A stretch of DNA of 64,000 nt from assembly GCF_008710275.1 (NCBI RefSeq), contig NZ_VYQE01000003.1:558001-622000 (forward strand). Reading direction: 5' to 3'. The notes under the pieces are model-generated. The model did not search any database. It saw only the letters and a program-made list of their open reading frames with translations, and was not told the DNA's origin. Of this stretch, positions 28,323-36,978 are shown one piece after another (the first letter of the stretch is position 1; each line of letters starts with the position of its first letter). Origin of the DNA: Histidinibacterium aquaticum (GTDB lineage Bacteria > Pseudomonadota > Alphaproteobacteria > Rhodobacterales > Rhodobacteraceae). The position numbers and the translations under genes were made by a program.

Positions 28323-30653
28323 GTGCCGTCTTTCTCGACCACCCTTGAGCAGTCCATTCACGCCGCGCTGGCGCTCGCCAACGCGCGCCGCCACGAACTG
28401 GCCACGCTGGAGCACCTGCTCCTCGCCCTGATCGACGAACCCGACGCCGCCAGGGTGATGAAGGCCTGTTCCGTTGACCTGGACGAGCTCCGCCGCGCGC
28501 TCGACGAATTCATCGACGAGGATCTCTCGACCCTGGTGACAGAGGTCGAAGGGTCCGAGGCCGTGCCGACGGCCGCCTTCCAGCGCGTGATCCAGCGCGC
28601 CGCCATCCATGTCCAGTCCTCCGGCCGCACCGAGGTGACCGGCGCCAACGTGCTCGTCGCGATCTTCGCCGAGCGCGAGAGCAATGCCGCCTACTTCCTG
28701 CAGGCGCAGGACATGACCCGTTACGATGCCGTTAACTTCATCGCCCACGGGGTCGCCAAGGACCCGGCGTTTGGCGAGAGCCGCCCCGTGCAAGGCTCCG
28801 CCACCGATGCGGAGGACGAGACGGTGGCAAGCTCCAGCGAGGGCGGCGACAAGGAAGAAAGCGCGCTCGGCAAGTACTGCGTCGACCTGAATGCCAAGGC
28901 GCGGCAGGGCGACGTCGATCCCCTCATCGGCCGCGAGCACGAGGTCGAGCGCTGCGTGCAGGTGCTCTGCCGCCGCCGCAAGAACAACCCGCTGCTCGTG
29001 GGCGACCCGGGCGTCGGCAAGACCGCCATCGCCGAGGGCCTCGCCCGCAAGATCGTGGGCGGCGAAGTGCCCGACGTGCTCTCCGGCGCGACGATCTTCT
29101 CGCTCGACATGGGCGCGCTACTCGCCGGCACCCGCTACCGCGGCGATTTCGAGGAGCGGCTGAAGGCCGTCGTCACCGAACTCGAGGAGCATCCCGACGC
29201 GGTTCTCTTCATCGACGAGATCCATACCGTGATCGGCGCCGGCGCGACCTCCGGCGGGGCCATGGACGCCTCGAACCTCCTGAAGCCCGCGCTTCAGGGC
29301 GGCAAGCTGCGCTGCATGGGCTCCACCACCTACAAGGAGTTCCGCCAGCACTTCGAGAAGGACCGCGCGCTCAGCCGGCGGTTCCAGAAGATCGATGTCA
29401 CCGAACCCACGGTCGACGACAGCGTGAAGATCCTGCGCGGCCTGAAGCCCTATTTCGAGAAGCACCACTCGATCAAGTACACCAACGACGCGATCAAGTC
29501 GGCGGTGGAACTCTCCGCGCGCTACATCAACGACCGCAAGCTGCCCGACAAGGCCATCGACGTGATCGACGAGGCCGGCGCCGCGCAGCACCTGGTCGCG
29601 GAATCCAAGCGCCGGAAGACCATCGGTCCGAAGGAGATCGAGGCGGTCGTCGCCAAGATCGCGCGCATCCCGCCCAAGAACGTCTCGAAGGACGATGCGG
29701 AGGTGCTCAAGGATCTCGAGGGCTCGCTCAAGCGGGTGGTCTTCGGCCAGGATCCGGCGATCGACGCGCTCTCCTCGGCGATCAAGCTGGCCCGCGCGGG
29801 CCTGCGCGAGCCGGAGAAGCCGATCGGCAACTACCTCTTCGCCGGCCCCACCGGCGTCGGCAAGACCGAGGTCGCGAAGCAGCTGAGCCAGATCCTCGGC
29901 GTCGAGATGCTGCGCTTCGACATGTCGGAGTACATGGAGAAGCACGCGGTCTCGCGCCTGATCGGCGCGCCTCCGGGCTACGTCGGCTTCGACCAGGGCG
30001 GCCTGCTGACGGACGGCGTGGACCAGCACCCGCACTGCGTGCTCCTGCTCGACGAGATCGAGAAGGCGCACCCGGATGTCTACAACATCCTGCTGCAGGT
30101 GATGGACCACGGCAAGCTGACCGACCACAACGGCCGGACGGTGGATTTCCGCAACGTGGTCCTGATCATGACCTCGAACGCGGGCGCGCAGGAGCAGGCG
30201 AAAGAGGCCATCGGCTTCGGCCGCGACCGGCGCGAGGGCGAGGATACGGCCGCCATCGAGCGGACCTTCACGCCCGAGTTCCGCAACCGTCTCGACGCGG
30301 TCATCAGCTTCGCCCCTCTGCCGAAGGACACGATCCTGCAGGTGGTCGAGAAGTTCGTCCTCCAGCTCGAGGCCCAGCTCATGGACCGCGGCGTGTCCAT
30401 CGAACTGACCAAGGATGCGGCCGCCTGGCTCGCCGACAAGGGCTACGACGACAAGATGGGCGCCCGTCCCCTGGGCCGCGTGATCCAGGAGTACATCAAG
30501 AAACCCCTCGCGGAGGAGCTGCTCTTCGGCAAGCTCGCCAAGGGCGGACTGGTCCGGGTGGCCGTCAAGGACGGCGAGATCGACCTGCAGGTGCAGGAGC
30601 CCGGCCAGCGGCAGCTCTCCTCGAAGAAGCCGCCGCTGCTCACCGCGGACTGA
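28323..30653 (+). CDS. clpA: ATP-dependent Clp protease ATP-binding subunit ClpA
   Basis: A 776-residue AAA+ unfoldase that feeds substrates to ClpP. The N-terminal adaptor-binding repeat domain begins SFSTTLEQSIHAALALANAR. D1 has Walker A GDPGVGKTA (about 227-235) and D2 has GPTGVGKTE (about 508), with the ClpA-type FDMSEYMEKHAVSRLIGAPP segment. The start is a GTG at 28323 with AAGGAG eight to nine bases upstream; the open frame reaches 28221. clpS, its adaptor gene, is not adjacent. A strong terminator follows. Confidence 0.97.
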   Translation: MPSFSTTLEQSIHAALALANARRHELATLEHLLLALIDEPDAARVMKACSVDLDELRRALDEFIDEDLSTLVTEVEGSEAVPTAAFQRVIQRAAIHVQSSGRTEVTGANVLVAIFAERESNAAYFLQAQDMTRYDAVNFIAHGVAKDPAFGESRPVQGSATDAEDETVASSSEGGDKEESALGKYCVDLNAKARQGDVDPLIGREHEVERCVQVLCRRRKNNPLLVGDPGVGKTAIAEGLARKIVGGEVPDVLSGATIFSLDMGALLAGTRYRGDFEERLKAVVTELEEHPDAVLFIDEIHTVIGAGATSGGAMDASNLLKPALQGGKLRCMGSTTYKEFRQHFEKDRALSRRFQKIDVTEPTVDDSVKILRGLKPYFEKHHSIKYTNDAIKSAVELSARYINDRKLPDKAIDVIDEAGAAQHLVAESKRRKTIGPKEIEAVVAKIARIPPKNVSKDDAEVLKDLEGSLKRVVFGQDPAIDALSSAIKLARAGLREPEKPIGNYLFAGPTGVGKTEVAKQLSQILGVEMLRFDMSEYMEKHAVSRLIGAPPGYVGFDQGGLLTDGVDQHPHCVLLLDEIEKAHPDVYNILLQVMDHGKLTDHNGRTVDFRNVVLIMTSNAGAQEQAKEAIGFGRDRREGEDTAAIERTFTPEFRNRLDAVISFAPLPKDTILQVVEKFVLQLEAQLMDRGVSIELTKDAAAWLADKGYDDKMGARPLGRVIQEYIKKPLAEELLFGKLAKGGLVRVAVKDGEIDLQVQEPGQRQLSSKKPPLLTAD

Positions 30654-30676
30654 GGTCCGGCACCGGTCTGAACGAC

Positions 30677-30705
30677 AAAAGCCCCCGCCATCGGCGGGGG
30701 CTTTT
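30677..30705. terminator. Bidirectional intrinsic terminator
   Basis: A perfect 13-bp stem AAAAGCCCCCGCC/GGCGGGGGCTTTT (30677-30689 with 30693-30705) with a 3-base loop. It sits between clpA and the convergent MotB-like gene and suits both strands. Confidence 0.95.
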
Positions 30706-30729
30706 CTTTGTGCGGGTCGTGACCCTGCC

Positions 30730-33492
30730 CTAGCGCTCGGTCAGCTTCAGCTCGATCCGACGGTTCGCCTGGCGCGCCGCGGCGCTGTCGCCCTCGACCA
30801 GCGGCTGGTACTCGCCGAACCCGTTGGCGGCGAGCCGTTCGGGCGGGAAGCCCAGGAAATCCTCCATATAGCGCACGACGGCGAGCGCCCGGGCCTGGCT
30901 AAGTTCCCAGTTGTCCTCGTAGGCCGCGCCGGGGTTCAGCGGCACGTCGTCGGTATGCCCGTCGACGCGGATCACCCAGTCGATGTCCGGCGGGATCTGG
31001 TCGGCGATGTCGCGTAGCAGGTCCGCGATCCCCGCGATCTGCTGGCGGCCCGCCTGGCTGAGTTCGGCGCCCGCGGGCGGGAAGAGAACCTCGGAGGAGA
31101 AGACGAAGCGGTCGCCCTCGATCCGCACACCTTCGCGGTCCTCGAGCAGGGCCCGAAGTTCGCCGAAGAAGTCCGAGCGATAGCGCTCCAGGCTCTCCGC
31201 CTCCTGCGCCAGCCGCGCCGCCTCGGCCTCGGCCAGCCGCCGGGCCTCCGCCTCGGCCTCGCGCTGACGGCGTTCGGCCTGGGCGGCGCGGGCGAGCGCG
31301 GTGTTGAGCTGCTGCCCCAGTGCCTCGAACTGCACGTCGGCGGCGCGGTCCTCTTCCTCGGCCATGTTGAGCAGGGTCTGGAGCGAGCCAACCTGGTCGC
31401 GGAGCTGGGCCACCTGCTCGTTGAGCAGAGCGACCTGCCGCTGGGATTCGGCCGAGAGCGCCTCTTCCTCGGTCAAGGCGCGGTTGGCCTGCGCCAGCAG
31501 GCGCTCGCGGCGCTCGGCGTCGGTCAGCCGGCGCTCGGCGAGACCCTCGGCCTCTTCGGCGCGCGCCAGCGCATCGGAGAGGCGGGCGCGAAGATCGTCG
31601 CTCCGGGCCTCGGTCTGGGCGACGGCCTCCTCGGCCTGCGACTGCGCGAGGAGCGCCTCGGCCAGGCGGTCCTCCAGCGTGGCGCGGTCGGTGCGGCGGT
31701 CGGCTGCCTCGGTGCGGGCCGCCTCGAGCTCGGCCTGCAGCGCCTCGCGGGCCATGACGGCGGAGGCGAGCCGCTGCTCGACCTCGGCGATCTCCGTCTC
31801 GCTGTCGGCCAGCGCCTCTTCCAGCGCGGCGCGGGCGGCGTCCAGATCGGCCTCGGCGGTTTCCTGAGCAGTCAGCGCCGCGGCGAGCCGGGTGGAGAGG
31901 TCCTGGACCCGTGTCTCGGTCGTGGCCTGAAGCTCCGCCACCTCCTCCTGCGCCGCGTCGCGCTCCGCGGCGAGTTCGGTCGCGCGGGCCTCGCTCGCGG
32001 CGAGGGCGGCGGTGAGCTCGGCCTCGGCGGTCTGGCGGGCAAGCAGTGCGTCGGCGAGACGCTCCTGCATCTCGGCCTCGGTCGCCTCCGCTTCGGCCAG
32101 CGCCTCGTCGAGGGCGGTCCGGGCGGCCTCCAGCTGGTCCTCCGCCGTCGTGCCCTGCGCCAGCGCGGCGGCCAGCCGGACCGAGAGGGACTCGGCCTCG
32201 GAGCGGGCCGCCGCGAGTTCCTCCTGCATCGCTTCCTGCCCGGAGACGGCGGCGGCGAGACGGGCATCGAGATCCTCCACCTCCGCCTCGGCGCTCTCGG
32301 CGCGGCTCACGGCCTCCCGCTGGGCCAGCAGCGCAGTTGCGAGGCGGCTGTCGAGATCGTCCCTGCCGGACCGCATGGCGGCGAGGGACTCTTCGGCGGC
32401 GGCCAGCTCTTCCTCGGTCGAGTCCACGAGGTCGAGGGCCGCCAGCAGCCGCGCGTCAAGCCGGTCGCGGTCCTCGGCAACCGCAGACATGCGCTCGCGC
32501 AGTTGATCCTGCAGCACCATCGCCGCGGCCAGTTCTTCGTCGACCTCCGCCTTGGCGGACTCGGCGGCCGCGAGGAGCGTCAGGGTCTCCTCGGCCTCGC
32601 GGCGCTGTTCCTCCAGCGCCAGGGTCATCGCGGTGAGTTCTTCGTCGGCGTTCGCGAGCCGTTCGCGCAGGGCCTCCGCGGCGGCGGCTTCTGCCAGCCG
32701 CTCTTCCTCCAGTTCGGTCAGACGCTCGGCATCCTCGGCGCGAGCGGTGCGCAGCTCGGCCAGGGCCTCGTCGCTCTGGGACTGTTCGCGGCGCAGGTCC
32801 TCGACCAGCGCCTGAAGCGCCTCGCGGCGGGCAGCGGCGAGACGGGCCGCCTCGGTGCTCTCGTCGATCTCGTCGCGGGCCTGGGCCAGGGCGAGGTTCA
32901 GCTGCTCCTGTTCGGAGAGGAGCTCCTCCTGCCGGGCCTCGGCGGTCTCGGCCCGTTCTTCCAGCGCCGCGATCCGGTCCCGGGCGTCGGAACGGTCGGC
33001 GAGCAGCCCCGCCACCTCCGCCTCGAAGGCGGTGATCTGCTCGGCCTGCTCGTCCACCGTGGCCTGCGCCGTGTCGCGTTCGCGGCGAAGTCCGGCGACC
33101 TGGGCCTCGAAGCCGGTGATGCGGGAGCGCGCCTGCTCCAGCGCCTCGGCGCGGTCGGCGAGGTCGGACTCCAGCGCGGCGATCCGAGACTGCGCGGCGT
33201 CCCGCGCCTCTCCGGCGGCGTCGAGCGAGGTCGTGAGGCTGCCAACCCGTTGCGCGAGGCCGGCGGAGCGGTCGCGCTCGAGTCCCAGCGCGTTTGACAG
33301 CGAGGCGACCTGGTCGGTCAGTTCCGAGATCCGGTCGTCCTGGCCGGTGATGGTCTCGCGCAGGGTGAACTGCAGGACCATGAAGATCGTGATGACGAAC
33401 ATCAGGACCAGTAGAAGGCCGGTCATCGCGTCGACGAAGCCCGGCCAGATCGACGCCTGGAACCGTGCGCCCGATCTGCGGCTGAGCGCCAT
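30730..33492 (-). CDS. MotB/OmpA-like protein with a giant coiled coil
   Basis: A 920-residue protein. The N-terminus has one membrane helix (about 19-41) starting WPGFVDAMTGLLLVLMF; Asp21 occupies the place of the proton-carrying Asp of MotB. Residues about 50-780 are almost entirely Glu/Ala/Arg/Leu-rich predicted coiled coil, with an R-L-x-x-A-[LV] motif recurring at residues 348, 383, 411, 439, 478, 535, 574, 609 and 637. The last 138 residues are an OmpA-type peptidoglycan-binding domain (VDGHTDDVPL, NWELSQARALAVVRYM, NRRIELKL). It starts 3 bp after the MotA/ExbB-like gene, so the two form a coupled pair. It is most likely a stator-like complex; its task is unknown. Confidence 0.85.
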   Translation of the reverse strand: MALSRRSGARFQASIWPGFVDAMTGLLLVLMFVITIFMVLQFTLRETITGQDDRISELTDQVASLSNALGLERDRSAGLAQRVGSLTTSLDAAGEARDAAQSRIAALESDLADRAEALEQARSRITGFEAQVAGLRRERDTAQATVDEQAEQITAFEAEVAGLLADRSDARDRIAALEERAETAEARQEELLSEQEQLNLALAQARDEIDESTEAARLAAARREALQALVEDLRREQSQSDEALAELRTARAEDAERLTELEEERLAEAAAAEALRERLANADEELTAMTLALEEQRREAEETLTLLAAAESAKAEVDEELAAAMVLQDQLRERMSAVAEDRDRLDARLLAALDLVDSTEEELAAAEESLAAMRSGRDDLDSRLATALLAQREAVSRAESAEAEVEDLDARLAAAVSGQEAMQEELAAARSEAESLSVRLAAALAQGTTAEDQLEAARTALDEALAEAEATEAEMQERLADALLARQTAEAELTAALAASEARATELAAERDAAQEEVAELQATTETRVQDLSTRLAAALTAQETAEADLDAARAALEEALADSETEIAEVEQRLASAVMAREALQAELEAARTEAADRRTDRATLEDRLAEALLAQSQAEEAVAQTEARSDDLRARLSDALARAEEAEGLAERRLTDAERRERLLAQANRALTEEEALSAESQRQVALLNEQVAQLRDQVGSLQTLLNMAEEEDRAADVQFEALGQQLNTALARAAQAERRQREAEAEARRLAEAEAARLAQEAESLERYRSDFFGELRALLEDREGVRIEGDRFVFSSEVLFPPAGAELSQAGRQQIAGIADLLRDIADQIPPDIDWVIRVDGHTDDVPLNPGAAYEDNWELSQARALAVVRYMEDFLGFPPERLAANGFGEYQPLVEGDSAAARQANRRIELKLTER

Positions 33493-33495
33493 CGC

Positions 33496-34656
33496 CTACC
33501 CTTCCCGTTCCGTCGCGCGGCCTCTCATCGAGCGGCCCAGCGCCGCGAGGTCCGTGCGCAGGTCCTCGACAACCTCCTGACGGCCGGCGGCCATCTCCTC
33601 GAGGATGCGCAGGAGCTGCACGTCGATGCTCCTTAGCCGCATCCGGCTTTCCGCGTCGATCCCCTCGATGCCGCTGTCGGAGATCACTTTAATGAGACGC
33701 TCCTGCCCTTCGGCCACGCGTCCGAGCTGGTCGGAGAGGGTCGTGCCCGCCTCCATCTTCTGGGCCAGCGCCTCCATCGAGGCGGCGAGATCGCCCAGAC
33801 GCTCGTCGACCGCCGCGCGGCCGATGTCGGTCTGGGTGAACATCATCTGCAGCGCTTCCATCTGCTCGGCGAGGTTGTCGATCACCTGGCCCATGACCCC
33901 GGCCTCGCCGCCGCCCTCCTCGCCAGAGATGCCGACGCGGGTGATGGTGGAGAGCCATTCCTCCAGCTCGCGGTAGAAGCGGTTCTGCCCGTGGCCGGCC
34001 AGCAGCTCCAGCAGGCCGAGGACCAGCGAACCGGCGAGGCCGAGCAGCGAGGAGGCGAAGGCCACGCCCATGCCGCCCAGCTGCGTCTGCAGCCCGTCCT
34101 GCAGCCGGTTGAAGATGTCCGCGCCGCTCTCGCCCTCTTCGGCGGAGAGCGAGCCGATGGTCTGCACGAGCCCGGGCACGGTCGTCGCGAGCCCGTAGAA
34201 GGTGCCCAGAAGACCGAGGAAGATCAGCAGGTTGACGATATAGCGCGAGATCTCGCGGTCCTCGTCGATCCGCTGCGCCACGGACTCCAGGATCGAGCGT
34301 GAAGAGGTCGCCGAGAGCTGCATCCGCGCGCCCCGTGATCGCAGGAGCGTCGCGAGCGGCGCCAGCAGGCCCGGCGGCGAGGTCAGGTCGTGTCCCGGAC
34401 GTTCCGCCGCGAAGCCCTCGATCCAGCGCACCGACTGGATGATCTGCGCGACCTGCAGGAAGACGTAGCCCACGCCCACCACGAAGACGAGGCCGATGAA
34501 GCCGTTGAGGTAGGGGTTCGCGGCGAAGACCGGCCCCACCCGCGGAAGGGCGAACCAGACACCCACGGCGACGAGCGCCAGCACGATCAGCATGAGCGTG
34601 ACCGGGCGACGGGGCTGTGAAAACTGCGGCTCTGCCTCGGGGGACCGTTTGGCCAT
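33496..34656 (-). CDS. MotA/TolQ/ExbB-like proton channel protein
   Basis: A 386-residue inner-membrane protein with four predicted helices (about 19-37, 49-73, 143-170, 190-220). The pair of helices in NLLIFLGLLGTFYGLATTVPG and QLGGMGVAFASSLLGLAGSL matches the pore helices of the MotA/ExbB family, including the conserved GT-F-GL and Gly-rich turns. A long C-terminal cytoplasmic helical tail (about 225-386) ends in an amphipathic segment. The start at 34656 gives MAKRSPEAEPQ; the frame is open upstream but without features. It is followed after 3 bp by the MotB-like partner. No flagellar or Tol genes are nearby. Confidence 0.85.
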   Translation of the reverse strand: MAKRSPEAEPQFSQPRRPVTLMLIVLALVAVGVWFALPRVGPVFAANPYLNGFIGLVFVVGVGYVFLQVAQIIQSVRWIEGFAAERPGHDLTSPPGLLAPLATLLRSRGARMQLSATSSRSILESVAQRIDEDREISRYIVNLLIFLGLLGTFYGLATTVPGLVQTIGSLSAEEGESGADIFNRLQDGLQTQLGGMGVAFASSLLGLAGSLVLGLLELLAGHGQNRFYRELEEWLSTITRVGISGEEGGGEAGVMGQVIDNLAEQMEALQMMFTQTDIGRAAVDERLGDLAASMEALAQKMEAGTTLSDQLGRVAEGQERLIKVISDSGIEGIDAESRMRLRSIDVQLLRILEEMAAGRQEVVEDLRTDLAALGRSMRGRATEREG

Positions 34657-34735
34657 GCGGGACGGGTCCTCGGGTAATCGAATTGCGGGCGAGCATAGTT
34701 GCCCGCCGGGGGAAACTAAATGCCGAATATGGGGG

Positions 34736-35275
34736 TCAGGCGCCCCCTGAGCCCGATATGTCGCGCACGCGCGCCACCAGCCAGTCCATGTCGGGATCAT
34801 GAATGCCGAGTTCGGTCAGATGCGAGGCTGTATTGGTCAGGTACTCGTCGTTCGGCCCCCGCCCGCCGCGGGCCCGCGCGATGAGCCGCGCCTGCCGTTC
34901 GAGGTCGTATTGCACGTACTGCCGGTGCTCGGGATCGATGACGTAGGCCAGGGCCGGCACCTCGCGCCCGTCGGTGAGCGAGAGGGTCACGCCGGTCTCG
35001 TAGTAGGCCGAGGAAATCAGCTCGCGCTCGCGCAGGTAGGCCAGCACCTGCTCTTCCTCCTCGGCCCGGACCTTGAGCGCCAGCCCGGTGCAGGAGGCTC
35101 CCTCCTGCAGGTCGAGCGCGAGGACGAGGCCCGGCTCCTCCTCGGTGCCGCGGTGATGGACCGAGAGCATGCAGAACGAACGGTGATAGCCCTCGAGCCG
35201 GGCGAGCACCGACTCCTCCGGCGTGAAGCCGGGGTTCCAGAGAAGGGATCCGTAGCCGAAGACCCAGAGTGTCAT
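34736..35275 (-). CDS. Gamma-glutamylcyclotransferase, ChaC-like
   Basis: A 179-residue enzyme of the ChaC family, which cleaves glutathione or gamma-glutamyl peptides to 5-oxoproline. The substrate-binding loop FGYGSLLWNPGF is at 6-17, followed by GYHRSFCMLSVHHRGTEEEPGLVLALD, the catalytic Glu region SAYYETGV and ALAYVIDPEHRQYV. No signal peptide. It lies 79 bp from the MotA-like gene on the same strand, perhaps independent, and is divergent from the DUF2125 gene. Confidence 0.93.
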   Translation of the reverse strand: MTLWVFGYGSLLWNPGFTPEESVLARLEGYHRSFCMLSVHHRGTEEEPGLVLALDLQEGASCTGLALKVRAEEEEQVLAYLRERELISSAYYETGVTLSLTDGREVPALAYVIDPEHRQYVQYDLERQARLIARARGGRGPNDEYLTNTASHLTELGIHDPDMDWLVARVRDISGSGGA

Positions 35276-35407
35276 GGTGCCTTACCCATCCGTGTAACGA
35301 GGCTCCTCCTATCAGCCTGCGCGCCGGAGCGACACCGCGTCCTTCCGCCTCTTTGCCGCCCGCCGCGTCGGGCCGTAGAAGGGGCGCGGGCCACGCAAGG
35401 AGCGCCG

Positions 35408-36112
35408 ATGAAACGCCTGATCGCCATGATCCTCGTCTTCGCCGTGGCATGGTCCGCGCTCTGGCTCTGGACCTCCCGCGCGACCCTTCGGGAGGCGCGG
35501 GCGCTGGCCGGTGACCTGCGCGCCGCGGGCTGGGAGATCGACTACGCGGACCTCAACGTCCGCGGCTTCCCCTCCCGCCTCGACCTGACGGTCGACGAGC
35601 CGCGGGTGACCACGCCGCAAGGGGCCGAATGGCGCGCGCCCTTCGTCCAGCACCTCCAGCTCACCTACCAGCGCGACCGGGCGATCATCGCCTTCGCCGA
35701 CAGCCAGACGCTCGTGCTCGACGGCACGGAAGTCCGGGTGAGCGACACCGGCCTGCGCGCGAGCCTATACGAGGGCCGCTTCACGGCAGAGGCCGAGGAC
35801 ATGGTCTTCGACTGGGAGGGCGGCCGGCTCACCGCCGGCCCCATCCTCGCGGCGCTGCGCCCGAACGGCGAGCCCGGCCGCTACGACCTCTTCCTCGAGG
35901 CGCAGAACGCCTCCGCCGACGAGACCCCGCTCGGCACCGTCACAATCGAGGCCGTCGCCCGCCTCGCGGCGCCGCTCGACCGGGACGAGCCGCCCCGCCT
36001 GGAAGGCGTCGAGGTGACGGCGCTGACGGTGCCCCGCAACCCCGAGGCGCTGGAAGAGACGCTGACCACGCTCTCGGCCGATACGGCCGAGGCGCTCGCT
36101 CAGCGGCAGTAG
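35408..36112 (+). CDS. DUF2125 domain-containing protein
   Basis: A 234-residue protein with an N-terminal membrane helix or uncleaved signal (about 4-22), then a domain with the DUF2125 features LAGDLRAAGWEIDYADLNVRGFPSRLDL and VQHLQLTYQRDRAIIAF. The family is an alphaproteobacterial envelope protein of unknown role. The 3' end overlaps the end of the convergent extensin-like gene by 13 bp. ATG at 35408 follows CAAGGAGCGCCG. I cannot judge whether the C-terminus is full length compared with other members. Confidence 0.82.
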   Translation: MKRLIAMILVFAVAWSALWLWTSRATLREARALAGDLRAAGWEIDYADLNVRGFPSRLDLTVDEPRVTTPQGAEWRAPFVQHLQLTYQRDRAIIAFADSQTLVLDGTEVRVSDTGLRASLYEGRFTAEAEDMVFDWEGGRLTAGPILAALRPNGEPGRYDLFLEAQNASADETPLGTVTIEAVARLAAPLDRDEPPRLEGVEVTALTVPRNPEALEETLTTLSADTAEALAQRQ

Positions 36113-36978
36113 CTTCCTGACCGGTAGCTCGCCGTATCGAAGTGGAAGTGGTCGCGGTGCGCGGCGTTCGAGTCGGGGCCCAGAACGGTCCCGAAGATGC
36201 CGCAGGCCGACCGGTGCATCTGCCGCAGTTGCGCGCCGTCGTCCCGGGTCGACCAGCCGCGCAACACCGAGATCGACGAGCCGTCCGCGAGACGGATGCC
36301 GCCGATGTCGATGGCCCGGCCGAAGGAGTGCTCGCTGAGCCGCGCGGTCGAGACGCCGTTGCGGCCCCGGCAGATGTAATCGGCCATCACCCGCATCTCG
36401 ACGGGCCCGCCGCCCTCGTTGCCCACGGCGGGCTTGAGCCCGCTCTCCACCCAGCTCTTGAGCGCGCGGGCGGTATTGCAGTCGAGCGTCGCGGGACTGG
36501 AGAGCGCGACGCCGGCCACCGAGCGCACGCGCACCGCGCCCTCGATGCCGCAGGCCCCGTTGCCCGGTACGCGACCGACGCGCTCGCCCTGGATCGCCGG
36601 ATCGCCGCAGACCGCACCGCGCCGCCGCTGGTCTGCGAGCGCCGTGGCCCGCGCGAGGATGGCGGGCGGGCGCAACGTGGGCCGTTCCGTCCGGGCCGGG
36701 GCGAGGGCCGAGATCTCGACCTGGTACCACTCGGCGCGCGCAGCGCCTCCGGTGATCGTGACGGGATCGATCGGATCGCGCATCTCGGGGCGGAGTGACG
36801 ACCCCGGAGCGATCTCGGACACGTTGTACCAGGGGGCCTGGGAGGTGGAGGTCGTGACCGTGGCGTGCGGCGGGGCATCGGCGGCCGACCGCGCCTCGGG
36901 CCGGATCGAGCGGTCCGGAGCCTCGGCCCCGGCGGTTCCCGCGAGAACGAGAAGGGCGAGCGCCAGCGCAGCCCTCAC
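36100..36978 (-). CDS. Extensin-like D-Ala-D-Ala peptidase-related exported protein
   Basis: A 292-residue protein with a short signal peptide (about 1-18). After a low-complexity region, the extensin-like C-terminal domain (from about residue 140) contains GNGACGIEGAVRVRSV, LDCNTARALKSWVESG, SEHSFGRAIDIGGIRL and HRDHFHFD: the His/Asp/His set of LAS-type (VanY-like) peptidases, with paired cysteines. It probably works on peptidoglycan in the periplasm. The start is a GTG at 36978 that overlaps the tyrA stop by four bases (GTGA), so it is co-translated with tyrA, which is an unusual operon partner. Confidence 0.85.
   Translation of the reverse strand: MRAALALALLVLAGTAGAEAPDRSIRPEARSAADAPPHATVTTSTSQAPWYNVSEIAPGSSLRPEMRDPIDPVTITGGAARAEWYQVEISALAPARTERPTLRPPAILARATALADQRRRGAVCGDPAIQGERVGRVPGNGACGIEGAVRVRSVAGVALSSPATLDCNTARALKSWVESGLKPAVGNEGGGPVEMRVMADYICRGRNGVSTARLSEHSFGRAIDIGGIRLADGSSISVLRGWSTRDDGAQLRQMHRSACGIFGTVLGPDSNAAHRDHFHFDTASYRSGSYCR

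Noticed and set aside
30730-34656. Zorya anti-phage system (ZorA/ZorB)
   Set aside because: The MotA-like and MotB-like genes resemble ZorA and ZorB, but no ZorC/ZorD/ZorE genes or nuclease or helicase genes are adjacent, and the coil is in the periplasmic partner, not in the ZorA tail.
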